Below, in pieces: positions 17,046-26,264 of a stretch of DNA of 64,000 nt. The stretch is from NCBI GenBank assembly GCA_031292625.1, contig JARLGU010000042.1, positions 1-64,000 of the forward strand, in the 5' to 3' direction. The position numbers were made by a program, and so were the translations under genes. The notes beneath the pieces are model-generated. The model made no database searches. It had not been told where the DNA came from and saw only the letters and a list, made by a program, of their open reading frames with translations. The stretch is from Capsulimonadaceae bacterium (GTDB lineage Bacteria; Armatimonadota; Armatimonadia; Armatimonadales; Capsulimonadaceae). Every line of letters begins with the position of its first letter. Position 1 is the first letter of the stretch.

Positions 17046-18047
17046 ATGAGAAAAAAGCCAAGCTGTATCGATGTGGCGGAAATGGCCGGGGTTTCCACGG
17101 CGACGGTATCCTACGTCTTCAACGGGCGCAGGAACGCGAATGTCCCTGACGCAACCAAGCGACGCGTGATGGATGCGGCGGAGAGGATCGGCTACCGCCC
17201 CAACCGCCTGGCAAAAGGCCTCGCCGGCGGCAAGACCCACCTCGTTGGCATGGTCACGCGCTTGGACACCTTTGACGCACGCATCGCATCGCCGATTCGA
17301 GGAGAGCTGAGCAACCGCGGCTATCAGGTATTGCTCGCGCACAATCAGACGCACTGGGAGCTGGAGCAACGCGACTTCGAGCAATTGCTCGAACACCAGG
17401 TTGATGCCTTGATTTGCATCAGCGGCGGATGGGGCGCCCCGGAAAGACCTCTGGTCACGTGGGTCCTTGAAGCAGGCATTCCCTGTGTAATCGTCAATGA
17501 CCGCGAAGCATCCGGGCGAATCGACTCTGTCGTGAGCGACAATCGCGGAGGCGCAAAAGCCGCGATCGACCACCTTGTGTCGCGGGGACACCGGAGAATC
17601 GGACACGTGCCGGGGCTTGAGTGTGTCTTTACGGGACGCGAGCGAGAAATCGGTTATGCCGAGGCAATTCGAGACGCCGGGCTCGAATACGATCCTGACC
17701 TCGTTCAAGGGGAGGGCTACGACATCAAGACGGGCTACGACGGAACTCGTAAACTACTCGCCCTCCCCAACCCGCCATCCGCCATTTTTGCGGCGAACGA
17801 TGCCAACGCGCTGGGAGTCTATCGCGCCGCAACTGATCTCGGCCTGCGCATACCGGACGACCTTGCGATCGTCGGCTTCGGCAATGAACGCGAGGCGGAG
17901 GCGCTGCAAATGACGACAATCGATCAGCATCCAGACGAAATGGCGAGAGTGGCTGTCGAGCGGTTATTCGTGAGAATGCGAACGATGGAACTACCGGCGG
18001 TAACTCAGACCGTTCCAGTGACGCTTTTGCCGGGCCGGACTAGCTAG
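17046..18047 (+). CDS. LacI-family regulator, module 2
   Basis: A repressor of 333 residues, clearly paralogous to the one at 13895 along its whole length. Shared segments include [32 protein letters not shown] and [15 protein letters not shown]. The helix-turn-helix is at about 8-28 and the effector domain at about 62-333. The recognition helix starts STATV where module 1 has SLATV. In LacI the first residues of this helix read the operator, and the two operators do differ. The prepilin gene follows after 22 nt and the GH16 gene after that. Confidence 0.92.
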   Translation: MRKKPSCIDVAEMAGVSTATVSYVFNGRRNANVPDATKRRVMDAAERIGYRPNRLAKGLAGGKTHLVGMVTRLDTFDARIASPIRGELSNRGYQVLLAHNQTHWELEQRDFEQLLEHQVDALICISGGWGAPERPLVTWVLEAGIPCVIVNDREASGRIDSVVSDNRGGAKAAIDHLVSRGHRRIGHVPGLECVFTGREREIGYAEAIRDAGLEYDPDLVQGEGYDIKTGYDGTRKLLALPNPPSAIFAANDANALGVYRAATDLGLRIPDDLAIVGFGNEREAEALQMTTIDQHPDEMARVAVERLFVRMRTMELPAVTQTVPVTLLPGRTS

Positions 18048-18069
18048 CCCCAAAGGAATACAATCAACC

Positions 18070-18954
18070 ATGAAGCACAAAGGATTTACTCTTATCGAGC
18101 TACTCGTTGTTATCGCTATAATTGCAATTCTCGCTGCAATTCTATTTCCCGTATTCGCAACCGCCAGAGAAAAGGCGCGCCAAACGAGCTGTCTCTCTAA
18201 TCTCAAGCAGATCGGCCTCGGCTACACCCAGTATGAGCAGGATTATGACGAAACCGTTCCCTGCGGCGACAACGGCTACGGGTTTGGCATGGGATGGGCA
18301 GGGATGATTTACCCTTACGTCAAGAGCGCGCAAGTGTTTCTTTGTCCTGACGATCAGGGACCCGGCGATGTCATTTCCTATGCCGCCAACGCGAACATGG
18401 TCGGCTACACGCCCGCGATCACGCCCACTCCAGCCCAGGTTTCGATGCTGGCCGGTCCCGCCAGCACGGTGTTGCTCTTCGAGGTGACCAACTGCAATAA
18501 CGCGAACGGTAACTGGACCGTGGCCACGGACTATAAGCAGTCGCCGACGGGCAATGGACTTGACCTCTTTAACAATCTCCAAGGCGCGACGTACAAGGTC
18601 CCCGTTACGGCATCGTCGACCTGCGCGACGTGCGAGAAGTATGCGACCGGTCTTCTGGCTAACACCTGCGTAGGCGGCGGCACGAGCCCATGTGACAGAA
18701 CCGGCGCGACGTACACTCCGACGACGTCGTACTATGCGAGCGTCGCCGGAATACACAGCGGCGGCGCGTGCTATCTCATGGCGGACAATCATGCCAAGTG
18801 GTTCATGCCCAATGTGGTCGCGGCGGGCAGCGATGTCGTAGAAGGCTCTTACACGGGCTCGCTATCCAATGGGCCGGCTGACCTTGCCAATGGGAGAGCG
18901 CCTAAGGTCGCCTACCTCAGTCCGAATTATGCGGCGACATTCGCAATTCATTAA
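18070..18954 (+). CDS. H-X9-DG-type prepilin-like protein (DUF1559), module 2
   Basis: A protein of 294 residues. The leader MKHKG is followed by [21 protein letters not shown], so it is expected to be processed by a prepilin peptidase and inserted in the inner membrane. The exported part has several cysteines and an extended Thr/Ala-rich middle. The C-terminal motif [19 protein letters not shown] is an H-X9-D motif with Asn instead of Gly. The helix-coding part uses ATA and CTA codons that are rare in the rest of the gene. The upstream ribosome site AAAGGA is 12-13 nt from the ATG. Neighbours are the LacI gene (22 nt) and GH16 (27 nt). Confidence 0.9.
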   Translation: MKHKGFTLIELLVVIAIIAILAAILFPVFATAREKARQTSCLSNLKQIGLGYTQYEQDYDETVPCGDNGYGFGMGWAGMIYPYVKSAQVFLCPDDQGPGDVISYAANANMVGYTPAITPTPAQVSMLAGPASTVLLFEVTNCNNANGNWTVATDYKQSPTGNGLDLFNNLQGATYKVPVTASSTCATCEKYATGLLANTCVGGGTSPCDRTGATYTPTTSYYASVAGIHSGGACYLMADNHAKWFMPNVVAAGSDVVEGSYTGSLSNGPADLANGRAPKVAYLSPNYAATFAIH

Positions 18955-18981
18955 CGCTATCCGGAAAGGTCCACAAGGATT

Positions 18982-19929
18982 TTGAAAAGCAACTTTTTTG
19001 CACTTCTGGCGTTAACGATCAGTATCGCTATAACGCCCCCGTGCCCGTTATCGGCCCAAACGTTCAACGCTAGCGACCCCGCATCCTGCGGCTACTCGCT
19101 CACGTTCGCTGATGACTTCAAGAACCTGGAAAAAATCGACACGCGCGCCACGGGCAAGCCCGGCTTCAACTGGTATACGAAGCAGTTCTTCGGAGGCAAG
19201 CCAACGCCTTCCGCCGTGATCGAGACGGGCAAAGGGGGGCTTACGTTGAACGGACCGAACGGTTACAATGGCTCGATCTCGACGGCGGGACCCGCGGCGA
19301 ATGCTGATGGATACGTCGGCACGGTTTTTAGCGGAGGCGGCTATTTCGAAGCCAGTATCGCGTTCGACCGCTCGCTGATCGATGTGCGCCATGGCTTCCC
19401 GGCGTTCTGGAGCATGGCGATTGAGCACATGGCGCAGAAGGGCAAGTCTCAATGGGAAGGGCAGCCGCCAGGATTCGAGCACTTTATCGAAGTCGACTTC
19501 TTCGAGGCCAATACCTTTGCGAAGGCCGGACCGGATACGTACAGCGGAGCGGTTCACGACTGGTACGGGGCATGGTCGAAGGAGCGCGGCTTCTCTGAGG
19601 CGATGAATCCAAACTACATCATTCACGTGCCCCGAAACACGGATTTCGCCAAGTTCCACCGCTACGGATGCCTGGTCGTGCCGTCCAGCAAGTCGAATGG
19701 CTGGATCGGTTTTATCCAGTACTACTTCGACGGCTTACCGTCATCGGACATTTGCACGTGGACCGGCAATCAACTTCCCGGGACGCCGCCGCCGTCCGGC
19801 GACCGGAAGTACTCCATTACCGACGCCGATCACCTGAACGTGCTGCTCGGCTGCGGCGACGGCGACAAAATGCATGTTAAGTACGTGCGCGTCTGGCAAA
19901 TCCCGCCTCCCGCCACGTCCGCTCCATGA
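18982..19929 (+). CDS. Secreted GH16-like glycoside hydrolase, module 2
   Basis: A protein of 315 residues starting at TTG (GGAAAGG 12 nt upstream), with a signal peptide ending PLSAQTF. The catalytic strand FIEVDFFEAN gives E170, D172 and E175, a textbook GH16 ExDxxE triad. FPAFWSMAIEHMAQKGKSQW and GFIQYYFDGLPSSDI are shared with the module 1 enzyme. Differences are scattered, so the two arose by an old tandem duplication rather than a recent one. It acts outside the cytoplasm on a beta-glycan I cannot specify. It ends the operon before a 14-bp hairpin terminator. Confidence 0.82.
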   Translation: MKSNFFALLALTISIAITPPCPLSAQTFNASDPASCGYSLTFADDFKNLEKIDTRATGKPGFNWYTKQFFGGKPTPSAVIETGKGGLTLNGPNGYNGSISTAGPAANADGYVGTVFSGGGYFEASIAFDRSLIDVRHGFPAFWSMAIEHMAQKGKSQWEGQPPGFEHFIEVDFFEANTFAKAGPDTYSGAVHDWYGAWSKERGFSEAMNPNYIIHVPRNTDFAKFHRYGCLVVPSSKSNGWIGFIQYYFDGLPSSDICTWTGNQLPGTPPPSGDRKYSITDADHLNVLLGCGDGDKMHVKYVRVWQIPPPATSAP

Positions 19930-19954
19930 GCAATCAACGCTGGGTCCAAGACTC

Positions 19955-19990
19955 AAACAGCGCGCAAAGCGAGTGTTTTGCGCGCTGTTT
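19955..19990. terminator. Strong bidirectional terminator
   Basis: Two 14-nt arms (19955-19968 and 19977-19990; core CAGCGCGCAAA / TTTGCGCGCTG) form a perfect stem with an 8-nt loop. A and T runs at the stem ends suit both directions. It separates the plus-strand GH16 gene from the minus-strand tRNA. Confidence 0.85.
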
Positions 19991-19999
19991 CTCGATCTC

Positions 20000-20075
20000 T
20001 GGTGGAGCTAGCGGGATTCGAACCCGCGACCTCTTCAATGCGAATGAAGCGCTCTCCCAACTGAGCCATAGCCCC
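20000..20075 (-). tRNA. tRNA-Ala (anticodon CGC)
   Basis: A 76-nt cloverleaf is complete, with encoded CCA (20002-20000). The acceptor stem GGGGCTA pairs with TAGCTCC and contains the G3-U70 wobble that defines alanine tRNAs. The anticodon stem CTTCA/TGAAG encloses the loop TTCGCAT, giving anticodon CGC for GCG codons. The T-arm contains GGTTCGAATCC. The GC-rich bias of the window fits use of GCG. Confidence 0.95.
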
Positions 20076-20215
20076 ATATTCGATGTTTTTCGTCGATTTA
20101 CGCTTGTTCCTGCCCGACCGACAGATGTCATTATACCCGATATTGTTGAGAGATTGTATCCTTTGACGGGAGAGATCACCAATTTTTCGTTACAGCCTGG
20201 TCGCAGCATTGCCTC

Positions 20216-20240
20216 GGTCGCGGGTACGAAACCCGCGACC
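20216..20240. repeat. Perfect 10-bp hairpin resembling a tRNA T-arm
   Basis: GGTCGCGGGT (20216-20225) and ACCCGCGACC (20231-20240) enclose ACGAA. The words match the T-stem flank of the tRNA-Ala 140 bp away (GGTCGCGGGT). No other tRNA parts are present, and there is no T-run for termination. Confidence 0.5.
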
Positions 20241-20300
20241 TCCCCCCTAGTTCATCATGACTCGGGCCGTGCGCCGCATGTGTCCTCATTCAAAATCCGG

Positions 20301-20350
20301 CGAGCCCCCGCGCCTGGATAGCGCCCATTCTTTGGCGCGATAAGGGCTCG
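20301..20350 (-). terminator. Candidate terminator of module 3
   Basis: On the minus strand CGAGCCC (20350-20344) and GGGCTCG (20307-20301) close a long hairpin with an inner GCGCC/GGCGC pairing. CCGGATTTTG follows. It stands just after the GH2-like gene. Confidence 0.45.
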
Positions 20351-20372
20351 TCCGCACGCACCGGCCAGCTTA

Positions 20373-23300
20373 TTACCAATGGCGCTGTAAATACGGATCG
20401 TCCGAGTGCTTGTATTCTCCGGCGTACGGCGAGACCGGCAGGATCGAATCACGGATGATAATCGGACCGCGAACAATGGCGGGATGCCCCAGGGCCGCGC
20501 CGCGATTCCATGTGTGAACGGCAACCACGTTTCGTCCTTCGTTCAGCAGGCGATCCGGCAGCGAATAGATGCGGCGTATCCGCCACGCCGTGTCCGGTGT
20601 CGAGTTTTCCGGCGTGACGCCGCCAACCTGGACGCCGTTTACGAATGTCTCGTCGTAATCGTCGAATGTTCCGGCATCGAGCGTAAGAGACCGTTTCTCG
20701 AAGCCGGGGGCAATATCGAAGGAGAGCCTTAACCATGCGGAGGAAGCGCCAGCGCTTCCGTAGCTGAACGGCCTCCACGACTTGTCCTCGAACGCCGTCG
20801 TTTGCCATTGCGGATCTGGGGAATGCGTCGTGATGCGCCGCGTTCCATTGGCGGCCAGATCGAGAGCATACGGGGCCCCGTCGATTGCGCCGAAAACGGC
20901 ATCGACCGGAGCGTCCAGGCGCGCCCCTGCGTTCGTGAGGATTTGGGCAACCGCGCGACATTGCCGCCGATACGTCAGCCGCAAATACGGTTGCGCTTGC
21001 AGGTCCAGCGTTCGCGGATCGAACCCTAACAATATCCACCGGCCATGCCCATCCGCGACCTCATCGAATGGTCCCTTGTTGCCAAACGTATTCCACGCGA
21101 CATCCTGACGTGCATGAAAATCATTGAGCCCAAGACCGGCGAGCAAGCCGTCATCCGCCAACGCATCCGGCGGAAGCAGGCTGGATGTAACTGTCGCAAA
21201 CTTGACGTCCGGCGCGATGGCGGCGTACGCCGGTGCGTCCTGCGGAAGCAGCACGGCCGTTCCTCCCGCTTGAACCCACGCCTTCAGCGCGGTCGCCGTT
21301 GACGCGTCGATCTTGCCCGCAAGCACGATTTGACCTTGCTTGAGATCCGCCGGGGAGACGGAAGCCGTCGACCTGGCCCCTATCGTCGTTGCCAACGACG
21401 CGACGCTCGCGTCTCCTATGACGGACAGGTCGTGGAACCGTGAAGCGGAAGGCCGCAGACGAGTCAGCAGTTCGCTCGCGATGCGGGTTGCGACCGGGTC
21501 GACGCCAACGCCATCCACCAGCGAGAGCTGGCAAAAGACCACGCGGTGACCGTGCCAGACCGTTTCCATAAGCGGGGTCATGGCCAGATCGAACTCGGTC
21601 TGCAAGAGAGGCGTAAAGTTGCCCGATGTCGGCGTTTCGATCACGACCGACGCGACCGTCCCCTCGTATCCGGCGTGGAAGTTGTATCCCAGGCGAAGAG
21701 GGTCGGTTCCGATCGGCAAGAGATGAGGCGACACCCTCCAATCCCGCAGGTCGTCGTTCTCAACGCCAACGGGAAACGCCTGCGTCCCAGCCAGCTTCCA
21801 GGCCTGACGCGCCCTTGCCGGATAGGCGCGAAGGCCAATCTTTGCGAGCGCGGCGTCGGTCTGTTCGAGCACCAGGACCGGCGCCGAGGGTGGCAACGAT
21901 GCGATCAGGCTCGTCCCCTGGATCGTCTCAAGGGCTCGGCGACCGATCACGACGAGATCCAGGCTCGCGGAAAGCGGCTTCCGGGGATCCAGCAGCACAG
22001 GCGCAATGCCCAGTCTCTTGAGCATCGCGATACTGTCTCCCGACGGATCGACGACGCCGACGCGCAGATTGCGTCGATTTTGCGGCGCGACATCTCGCGG
22101 ATAAACGCTGATGCCAAACGTGTCTTCCGCGACGGTTTCGTGCGTGCCGGCGTCGATGGCCCGAAGGCTGATCACTCCTGAAACCCTGCGCGAAACAGCC
22201 GGAGCCGTGAACTCATACGGAAGCAACTTAATCCCGCCGGCCTCCAGGTTCAACGGGTATTGCTTCGCGCCGATGGATTTGCCGTCGAGTGTTGTAGAAA
22301 CGTCCACGATCAAACGGCGCGCCGTGAAGCCGTCCCACACGGCGGCGACCTGTTTGGCGATCTTCTCGCCGGACCAATAGACGTGCTCCTTCGTCGCGAA
22401 ATCCGGCGCGGCTCCGGCGATATACACCAGGAGCGGCCGATTGTTTTCGTAGAAGACTTTCCCAAGCGGCGTCAAACGCTGCTCGGAAAACGGCTGCAAC
22501 CCCGGCGACGTTTCATTCAGCCAATTCCAATCGTTCGACCACATGTCCGGCTTAAACCCAGGCGTCTTCAGCGTTTCGTTCGAGGACGCGACGGTCAGCT
22601 TCTGTCCTCTCATCAATTCGTCCGACTTTAGATAACTCTCCGCACTGCCGAACGGCTCGATCCCCATTGGAACGCCATAGGTGCGCCACGAGCGATAGAT
22701 CCTCTTGTTATGCGCGGCCCAGATCGCTTGGACATCGTCGTAATTCGCGATGTCGTATCCTCTGTAGTCGCCATAGGCCGGCTTGTTCTTTGCGTAAAGA
22801 TTCTGGATCGTCTTGCGGTATTCCGCGGTTTCGTGCCGGTAAGCGTCCGGTCCCAATTCGGCGGCCGCGTACTCGCTTATCCACGGTTCGCCGTCGCCGT
22901 CCGGAACGCCATGATTAGCAAAACTCGCAGGATAGGGCAGTCCGTGCTCCCACGCGCCAATGGGCTTGACGCCTTTGTCCGCCCAGGGCTTGATCCAGCT
23001 TTCCCATTCCTGTACGGGAGTCCAGTTAAAATAATCGAACGTACCCCATCCATCGCTCTGGCCTGTGTCGTAATGGCTGAGGAAGGGACGATCGGGGGCA
23101 AGAGCCTTCACCGACTTCACAAACGTCCTCGCGGCGCTTCCGTTAGCTTCGAACACCTCGTTGGGCAAACCGTATTTTGCCGCGAACGCATCCAGCTTGC
23201 TTTGCTGATCGAGCGGCGCAACGCCGAACCAGTCCGGGTTGCCATTGTAGGGGTTTCCCTTAACCGTCAGTCCCGGTCCGAACCCGCTGTACGCGATGAC

Positions 23301-25250
23301 GCTTGGATGGTTGACGGTGCGTGCAATCAGCCGCTGATCGATGTAGTTCGTCAATAGGTCATCGGTGACTGTCTGACTCGCGCCGAACTGGCCTCCGGTC
23401 ACGAGGCCGTATGGCGTGTAGCAGACCATCATCATGCCCATTTCGTCGGCGATGTCATAGTATTCGTCGTAGAACGCGGATTCATCTTCCTCATCCTGCA
23501 TGGCGGGCGAGCGGATTATGCAGTTGAAGCCCACTGTGCGCAAGAGGGCAAACGCCCGGCGGACCGAATTGGGATCCGAGTTGAATATGGGTCCCGACAT
23601 GCGCGGACGCAGGCGAAGGGTTTGCCCGTTCAGCTTGAGCAACTTTCCATCCACCCAAACTTCCCGGAAGCCAAACTTTTGCGGTAACGATTCGTCCACG
23701 ATACGTCCCGAGCGATCCGCAAGCACGACCTGCAGCGAGTACAGGAAGGGATCGCTGGGTGTCCAATAATGAGGTTTGCTCCAAGGCACGGTCAGGCGCA
23801 GATGCTTGCCGTCCATTGATGGCGCAACGGCCTGGTCGAACACGTTAGCGCCCTTTGCGCCAGCCGCGCTCACGCGCAGCCTCCACGTCGCATCCGCCGG
23901 CGCGCCGGCATCGTCAAGCGTCACAGTCAGTTCGTGTTTGCGCACCGAGGTCGAGATGCGCACGTTGTCGAAGGCCTCCTTCGACAGATCGCTGCTCAAG
24001 TAGACATCGCCCACTTCCGTGGTCCAGGGCCGCTTGTTCGGCGCGAACGAATAAGGGCGCGCCGCCTTTCCGGCTGCGATCAAGTGGGAAGTCGACGAGT
24101 CAAACGTTGAATTGCAAAGCAGGAAAACGGCAAGTTGCCCTTTGTCGCCGTTTTTCGTATCGGCGGGAAGGTCGAGCCGCGCTCCCCAATAGTCGTTGAC
24201 GATACCGATGGGATGCCCGTTCCAGTACGCCCGCGCGACCGATCCCGTTAGCTGCGCAAAGTCGATCGCGAAGTGCGCGCCCTGCGCCGGAAGCGTGATT
24301 TCGCGCCACAACCAGAAGGCCGGTGAAAGAGGGCTGCGCTTTGCCCAGACCGTACCGCCCTGACCGTAGAAAAAAGATCGAGGAAGACCACGAAGCCGCC
24401 CAGGGACCTTTACAAAGGCCCAACCTGACGGCCCCGCGTCACTCACGATCCCGTCCGTGGCGACGGGCTGCACCGCCCAGAGACCGTTCAGGCACGTCTT
24501 GTGGCGCGTGGCGGAACTCCACTGCGTCGCATCGGCGAGGCTCCAATCCGGGGTCTGTGTAATCCCGTTCTCGGTCACAGGTCGCAGCGGAGCATCAAAT
24601 ACCGGAAGAGATGGCGGCAGGGCGTTCAGGATATCCGTTGCCGAACTCGCGGCGTTCAACTGCAACCGGGCGAATCCGGCTTCCGCGCTGCATCCCGAAA
24701 GGTTTAGCCGGACTCCCATGCTCACGCACCCTGGCGGCGCCGTAAATTCGGCGTCATAGCGCTTCCAGGTTCGCGTATCGGGTATCGTGCTGCCCGGCCA
24801 TAGAGCCTGCTTCTCCGCCATGGAACTGAGCGATTTGTATTCCATCCACTTGCCGCCAGCCGCGAGGAAATAGACGCCTACGTTGATCACCCGATCAGCC
24901 TTGTCGTCGGTGCTGTACCCTCGCGCCACGAAGCTAAGGGTATAGCGGACGTTGGCTTGCGCGGGCACTTCCTGAGACCACCAACACTCCGCCGCGGAGT
25001 CCGCAGCCGCTTTGATGGAGAGGTAGCTTCCTACCTCCGTATCCGTCGCCACCCCATATTGCACGTCCCGCGACCGATTGACGGTGAAGCGCCAACCAGG
25101 CGCATTCGGACCGCTCGAGAGGTCGCCATTGGTCAGCAGGTTAGCGGTCCCTCCGGCGAACGAGCAAGCGCTCGTTACCGCGATGACGATAACGAGCGTG
25201 AGGAGACGCGCAACGGCCAGCAAGCGCGGCCGCATTTCAACGAACTGCAT
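20373..25250 (-). CDS. Large secreted GH2-like multidomain protein, module 3
   Basis: A protein of about 1625 residues with a signal peptide (possible lipoprotein, VTSAC near 30). Order: a CBM4/9-like sandwich (about 35-195), a GH2 sugar-binding jelly roll (about 230-390), an Ig-like domain, a GH2-type barrel (about 545-870), a glutamine-amidotransferase-like segment, and a C-terminal jelly roll that may bind sugar. The barrel start (LRTVGFNCIIRSPAMQDEED) and NHPSVIAYSGFGPG follow GH2 order. However, the usual acid/base pair Asn-Glu after the WSLG-like strand is Gly-Pro here (Pro659). A nucleophile candidate exists in ISEYAA (E793). It may therefore be a binding protein or use another acid. 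Start 25250 has GGAG 9 nt upstream. It follows a prepilin gene by 41 nt. Confidence 0.75.
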   Translation of the reverse strand: MQFVEMRPRLLAVARLLTLVIVIAVTSACSFAGGTANLLTNGDLSSGPNAPGWRFTVNRSRDVQYGVATDTEVGSYLSIKAAADSAAECWWSQEVPAQANVRYTLSFVARGYSTDDKADRVINVGVYFLAAGGKWMEYKSLSSMAEKQALWPGSTIPDTRTWKRYDAEFTAPPGCVSMGVRLNLSGCSAEAGFARLQLNAASSATDILNALPPSLPVFDAPLRPVTENGITQTPDWSLADATQWSSATRHKTCLNGLWAVQPVATDGIVSDAGPSGWAFVKVPGRLRGLPRSFFYGQGGTVWAKRSPLSPAFWLWREITLPAQGAHFAIDFAQLTGSVARAYWNGHPIGIVNDYWGARLDLPADTKNGDKGQLAVFLLCNSTFDSSTSHLIAAGKAARPYSFAPNKRPWTTEVGDVYLSSDLSKEAFDNVRISTSVRKHELTVTLDDAGAPADATWRLRVSAAGAKGANVFDQAVAPSMDGKHLRLTVPWSKPHYWTPSDPFLYSLQVVLADRSGRIVDESLPQKFGFREVWVDGKLLKLNGQTLRLRPRMSGPIFNSDPNSVRRAFALLRTVGFNCIIRSPAMQDEEDESAFYDEYYDIADEMGMMMVCYTPYGLVTGGQFGASQTVTDDLLTNYIDQRLIARTVNHPSVIAYSGFGPGLTVKGNPYNGNPDWFGVAPLDQQSKLDAFAAKYGLPNEVFEANGSAARTFVKSVKALAPDRPFLSHYDTGQSDGWGTFDYFNWTPVQEWESWIKPWADKGVKPIGAWEHGLPYPASFANHGVPDGDGEPWISEYAAAELGPDAYRHETAEYRKTIQNLYAKNKPAYGDYRGYDIANYDDVQAIWAAHNKRIYRSWRTYGVPMGIEPFGSAESYLKSDELMRGQKLTVASSNETLKTPGFKPDMWSNDWNWLNETSPGLQPFSEQRLTPLGKVFYENNRPLLVYIAGAAPDFATKEHVYWSGEKIAKQVAAVWDGFTARRLIVDVSTTLDGKSIGAKQYPLNLEAGGIKLLPYEFTAPAVSRRVSGVISLRAIDAGTHETVAEDTFGISVYPRDVAPQNRRNLRVGVVDPSGDSIAMLKRLGIAPVLLDPRKPLSASLDLVVIGRRALETIQGTSLIASLPPSAPVLVLEQTDAALAKIGLRAYPARARQAWKLAGTQAFPVGVENDDLRDWRVSPHLLPIGTDPLRLGYNFHAGYEGTVASVVIETPTSGNFTPLLQTEFDLAMTPLMETVWHGHRVVFCQLSLVDGVGVDPVATRIASELLTRLRPSASRFHDLSVIGDASVASLATTIGARSTASVSPADLKQGQIVLAGKIDASTATALKAWVQAGGTAVLLPQDAPAYAAIAPDVKFATVTSSLLPPDALADDGLLAGLGLNDFHARQDVAWNTFGNKGPFDEVADGHGRWILLGFDPRTLDLQAQPYLRLTYRRQCRAVAQILTNAGARLDAPVDAVFGAIDGAPYALDLAANGTRRITTHSPDPQWQTTAFEDKSWRPFSYGSAGASSAWLRLSFDIAPGFEKRSLTLDAGTFDDYDETFVNGVQVGGVTPENSTPDTAWRIRRIYSLPDRLLNEGRNVVAVHTWNRGAALGHPAIVRGPIIIRDSILPVSPYAGEYKHSDDPYLQRHW

Positions 25251-25291
25251 GAGGATATCTCCAGGGATTGGCGGTCTTTTCAATGACCGAT

Positions 25292-26233
25292 CTATGTTGC
25301 GCTGAAAGTCGCGCTGAAGGGAGGCTGATCTGTAGTGTCCGCCGTGCCTGCCGCGCAACCCTCCCCGCCGCTGCATGACGAACTGTCGTTCGACGCGCTC
25401 GTGGCATTAGAAGCGTTTGTCCCGAACGACACGCTACTGGGCAATAACCATTTGACGTGCCCGTCGCAGAAAGCGAAATTGGAGCCATTGGAGTGACGAC
25501 CAGTCTGCGCTCCCATCGCGCTCTGCGTCTCGTCCCAGCTCGGCGGGGTATACATGGCGGCAACTCGCCCCATCCAGCCGGTCGCAAGAGCTCCGATGTG
25601 GCACGTTGCATTTTCGCTAGTACACGTATTGTTCCCCCAATGAGCGCCGTCATATAATAAAGCGCCGGTTGTCGCAGGGGACCAACTGCTAGTCGTATAG
25701 TTTCCGAAACCGTCGAATGGACTGAGTGGGATTTGGAAGCCAGTCACCTCACAAAGCAAAACTGTTACGGTTGGAGCAGTCATTTTGGCGATATTTCCGG
25801 CGAACTGGTTCTGCCCGGCGTTGCCGCTCTGCTCGTTAAACGCCTCCGCGTCCGCGTTGATTGCATAGGAAATCGCGGTTCCCCCCGTGGTTGTCGCCTG
25901 ATACTGATCGCTCGGGCAGACAAATGTTTTCGCCGACTTGATATATGGATAGACTTGCCCCGCCCAGCCTAATCCAAGTAAATTTGAAGAATTGCAGTTG
26001 GCGCACTGGTACCCGCAGGGCATGAACTCATCGTAGTCTTGCGCGTACTGTACCAGGCCCAATGCAATCTGTTTCTCGTTGCTCGCGCAGCTGGCCTGCC
26101 GCGCCTTTTCCCGCGCTGTCGCGAAGACGGGAAATAAAATTGCCGCTAATATCGCAATTATAGCTATAACGACGAGTAGTTCAATAAGCGTAAAAGCTTT
26201 CGGTTTCAGTTCCGCGTTTTTCATCTTCGTCAT
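25292..26233 (-). CDS. H-X9-DG-type prepilin-like protein (DUF1559), module 3
   Basis: A protein of about 313 residues. The leader [13 protein letters not shown] precedes [21 protein letters not shown]; here Ala replaces Gly before the cleavage site, a tolerated change in prepilins. The C-terminal part shows [20 protein letters not shown], a full H-X9-DG motif. Cysteine pairs ([13 protein letters not shown]) suggest disulphides outside the membrane. GGAGG stands 3 nt before ATG 26233 and 12 nt before ATG 26224, so the exact start is open. The frame to 26302 overlaps the regulator and is not needed. Upstream regulator and downstream GH2-like gene are both within 42 nt. Confidence 0.88.
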   Translation of the reverse strand: MTKMKNAELKPKAFTLIELLVVIAIIAILAAILFPVFATAREKARQASCASNEKQIALGLVQYAQDYDEFMPCGYQCANCNSSNLLGLGWAGQVYPYIKSAKTFVCPSDQYQATTTGGTAISYAINADAEAFNEQSGNAGQNQFAGNIAKMTAPTVTVLLCEVTGFQIPLSPFDGFGNYTTSSWSPATTGALLYDGAHWGNNTCTSENATCHIGALATGWMGRVAAMYTPPSWDETQSAMGAQTGRHSNGSNFAFCDGHVKWLLPSSVSFGTNASNATSASNDSSSCSGGEGCAAGTADTTDQPPFSATFSAT

Positions 26234-26264
26234 TCTCCTCCATATGAAGGTCCCGCAAACAGCC

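Noticed and set aside
20216-20240. A second tRNA gene near tRNA-Ala
   Set aside because: Only a T-arm-like hairpin is present; no acceptor, D-arm or anticodon arm can be drawn.
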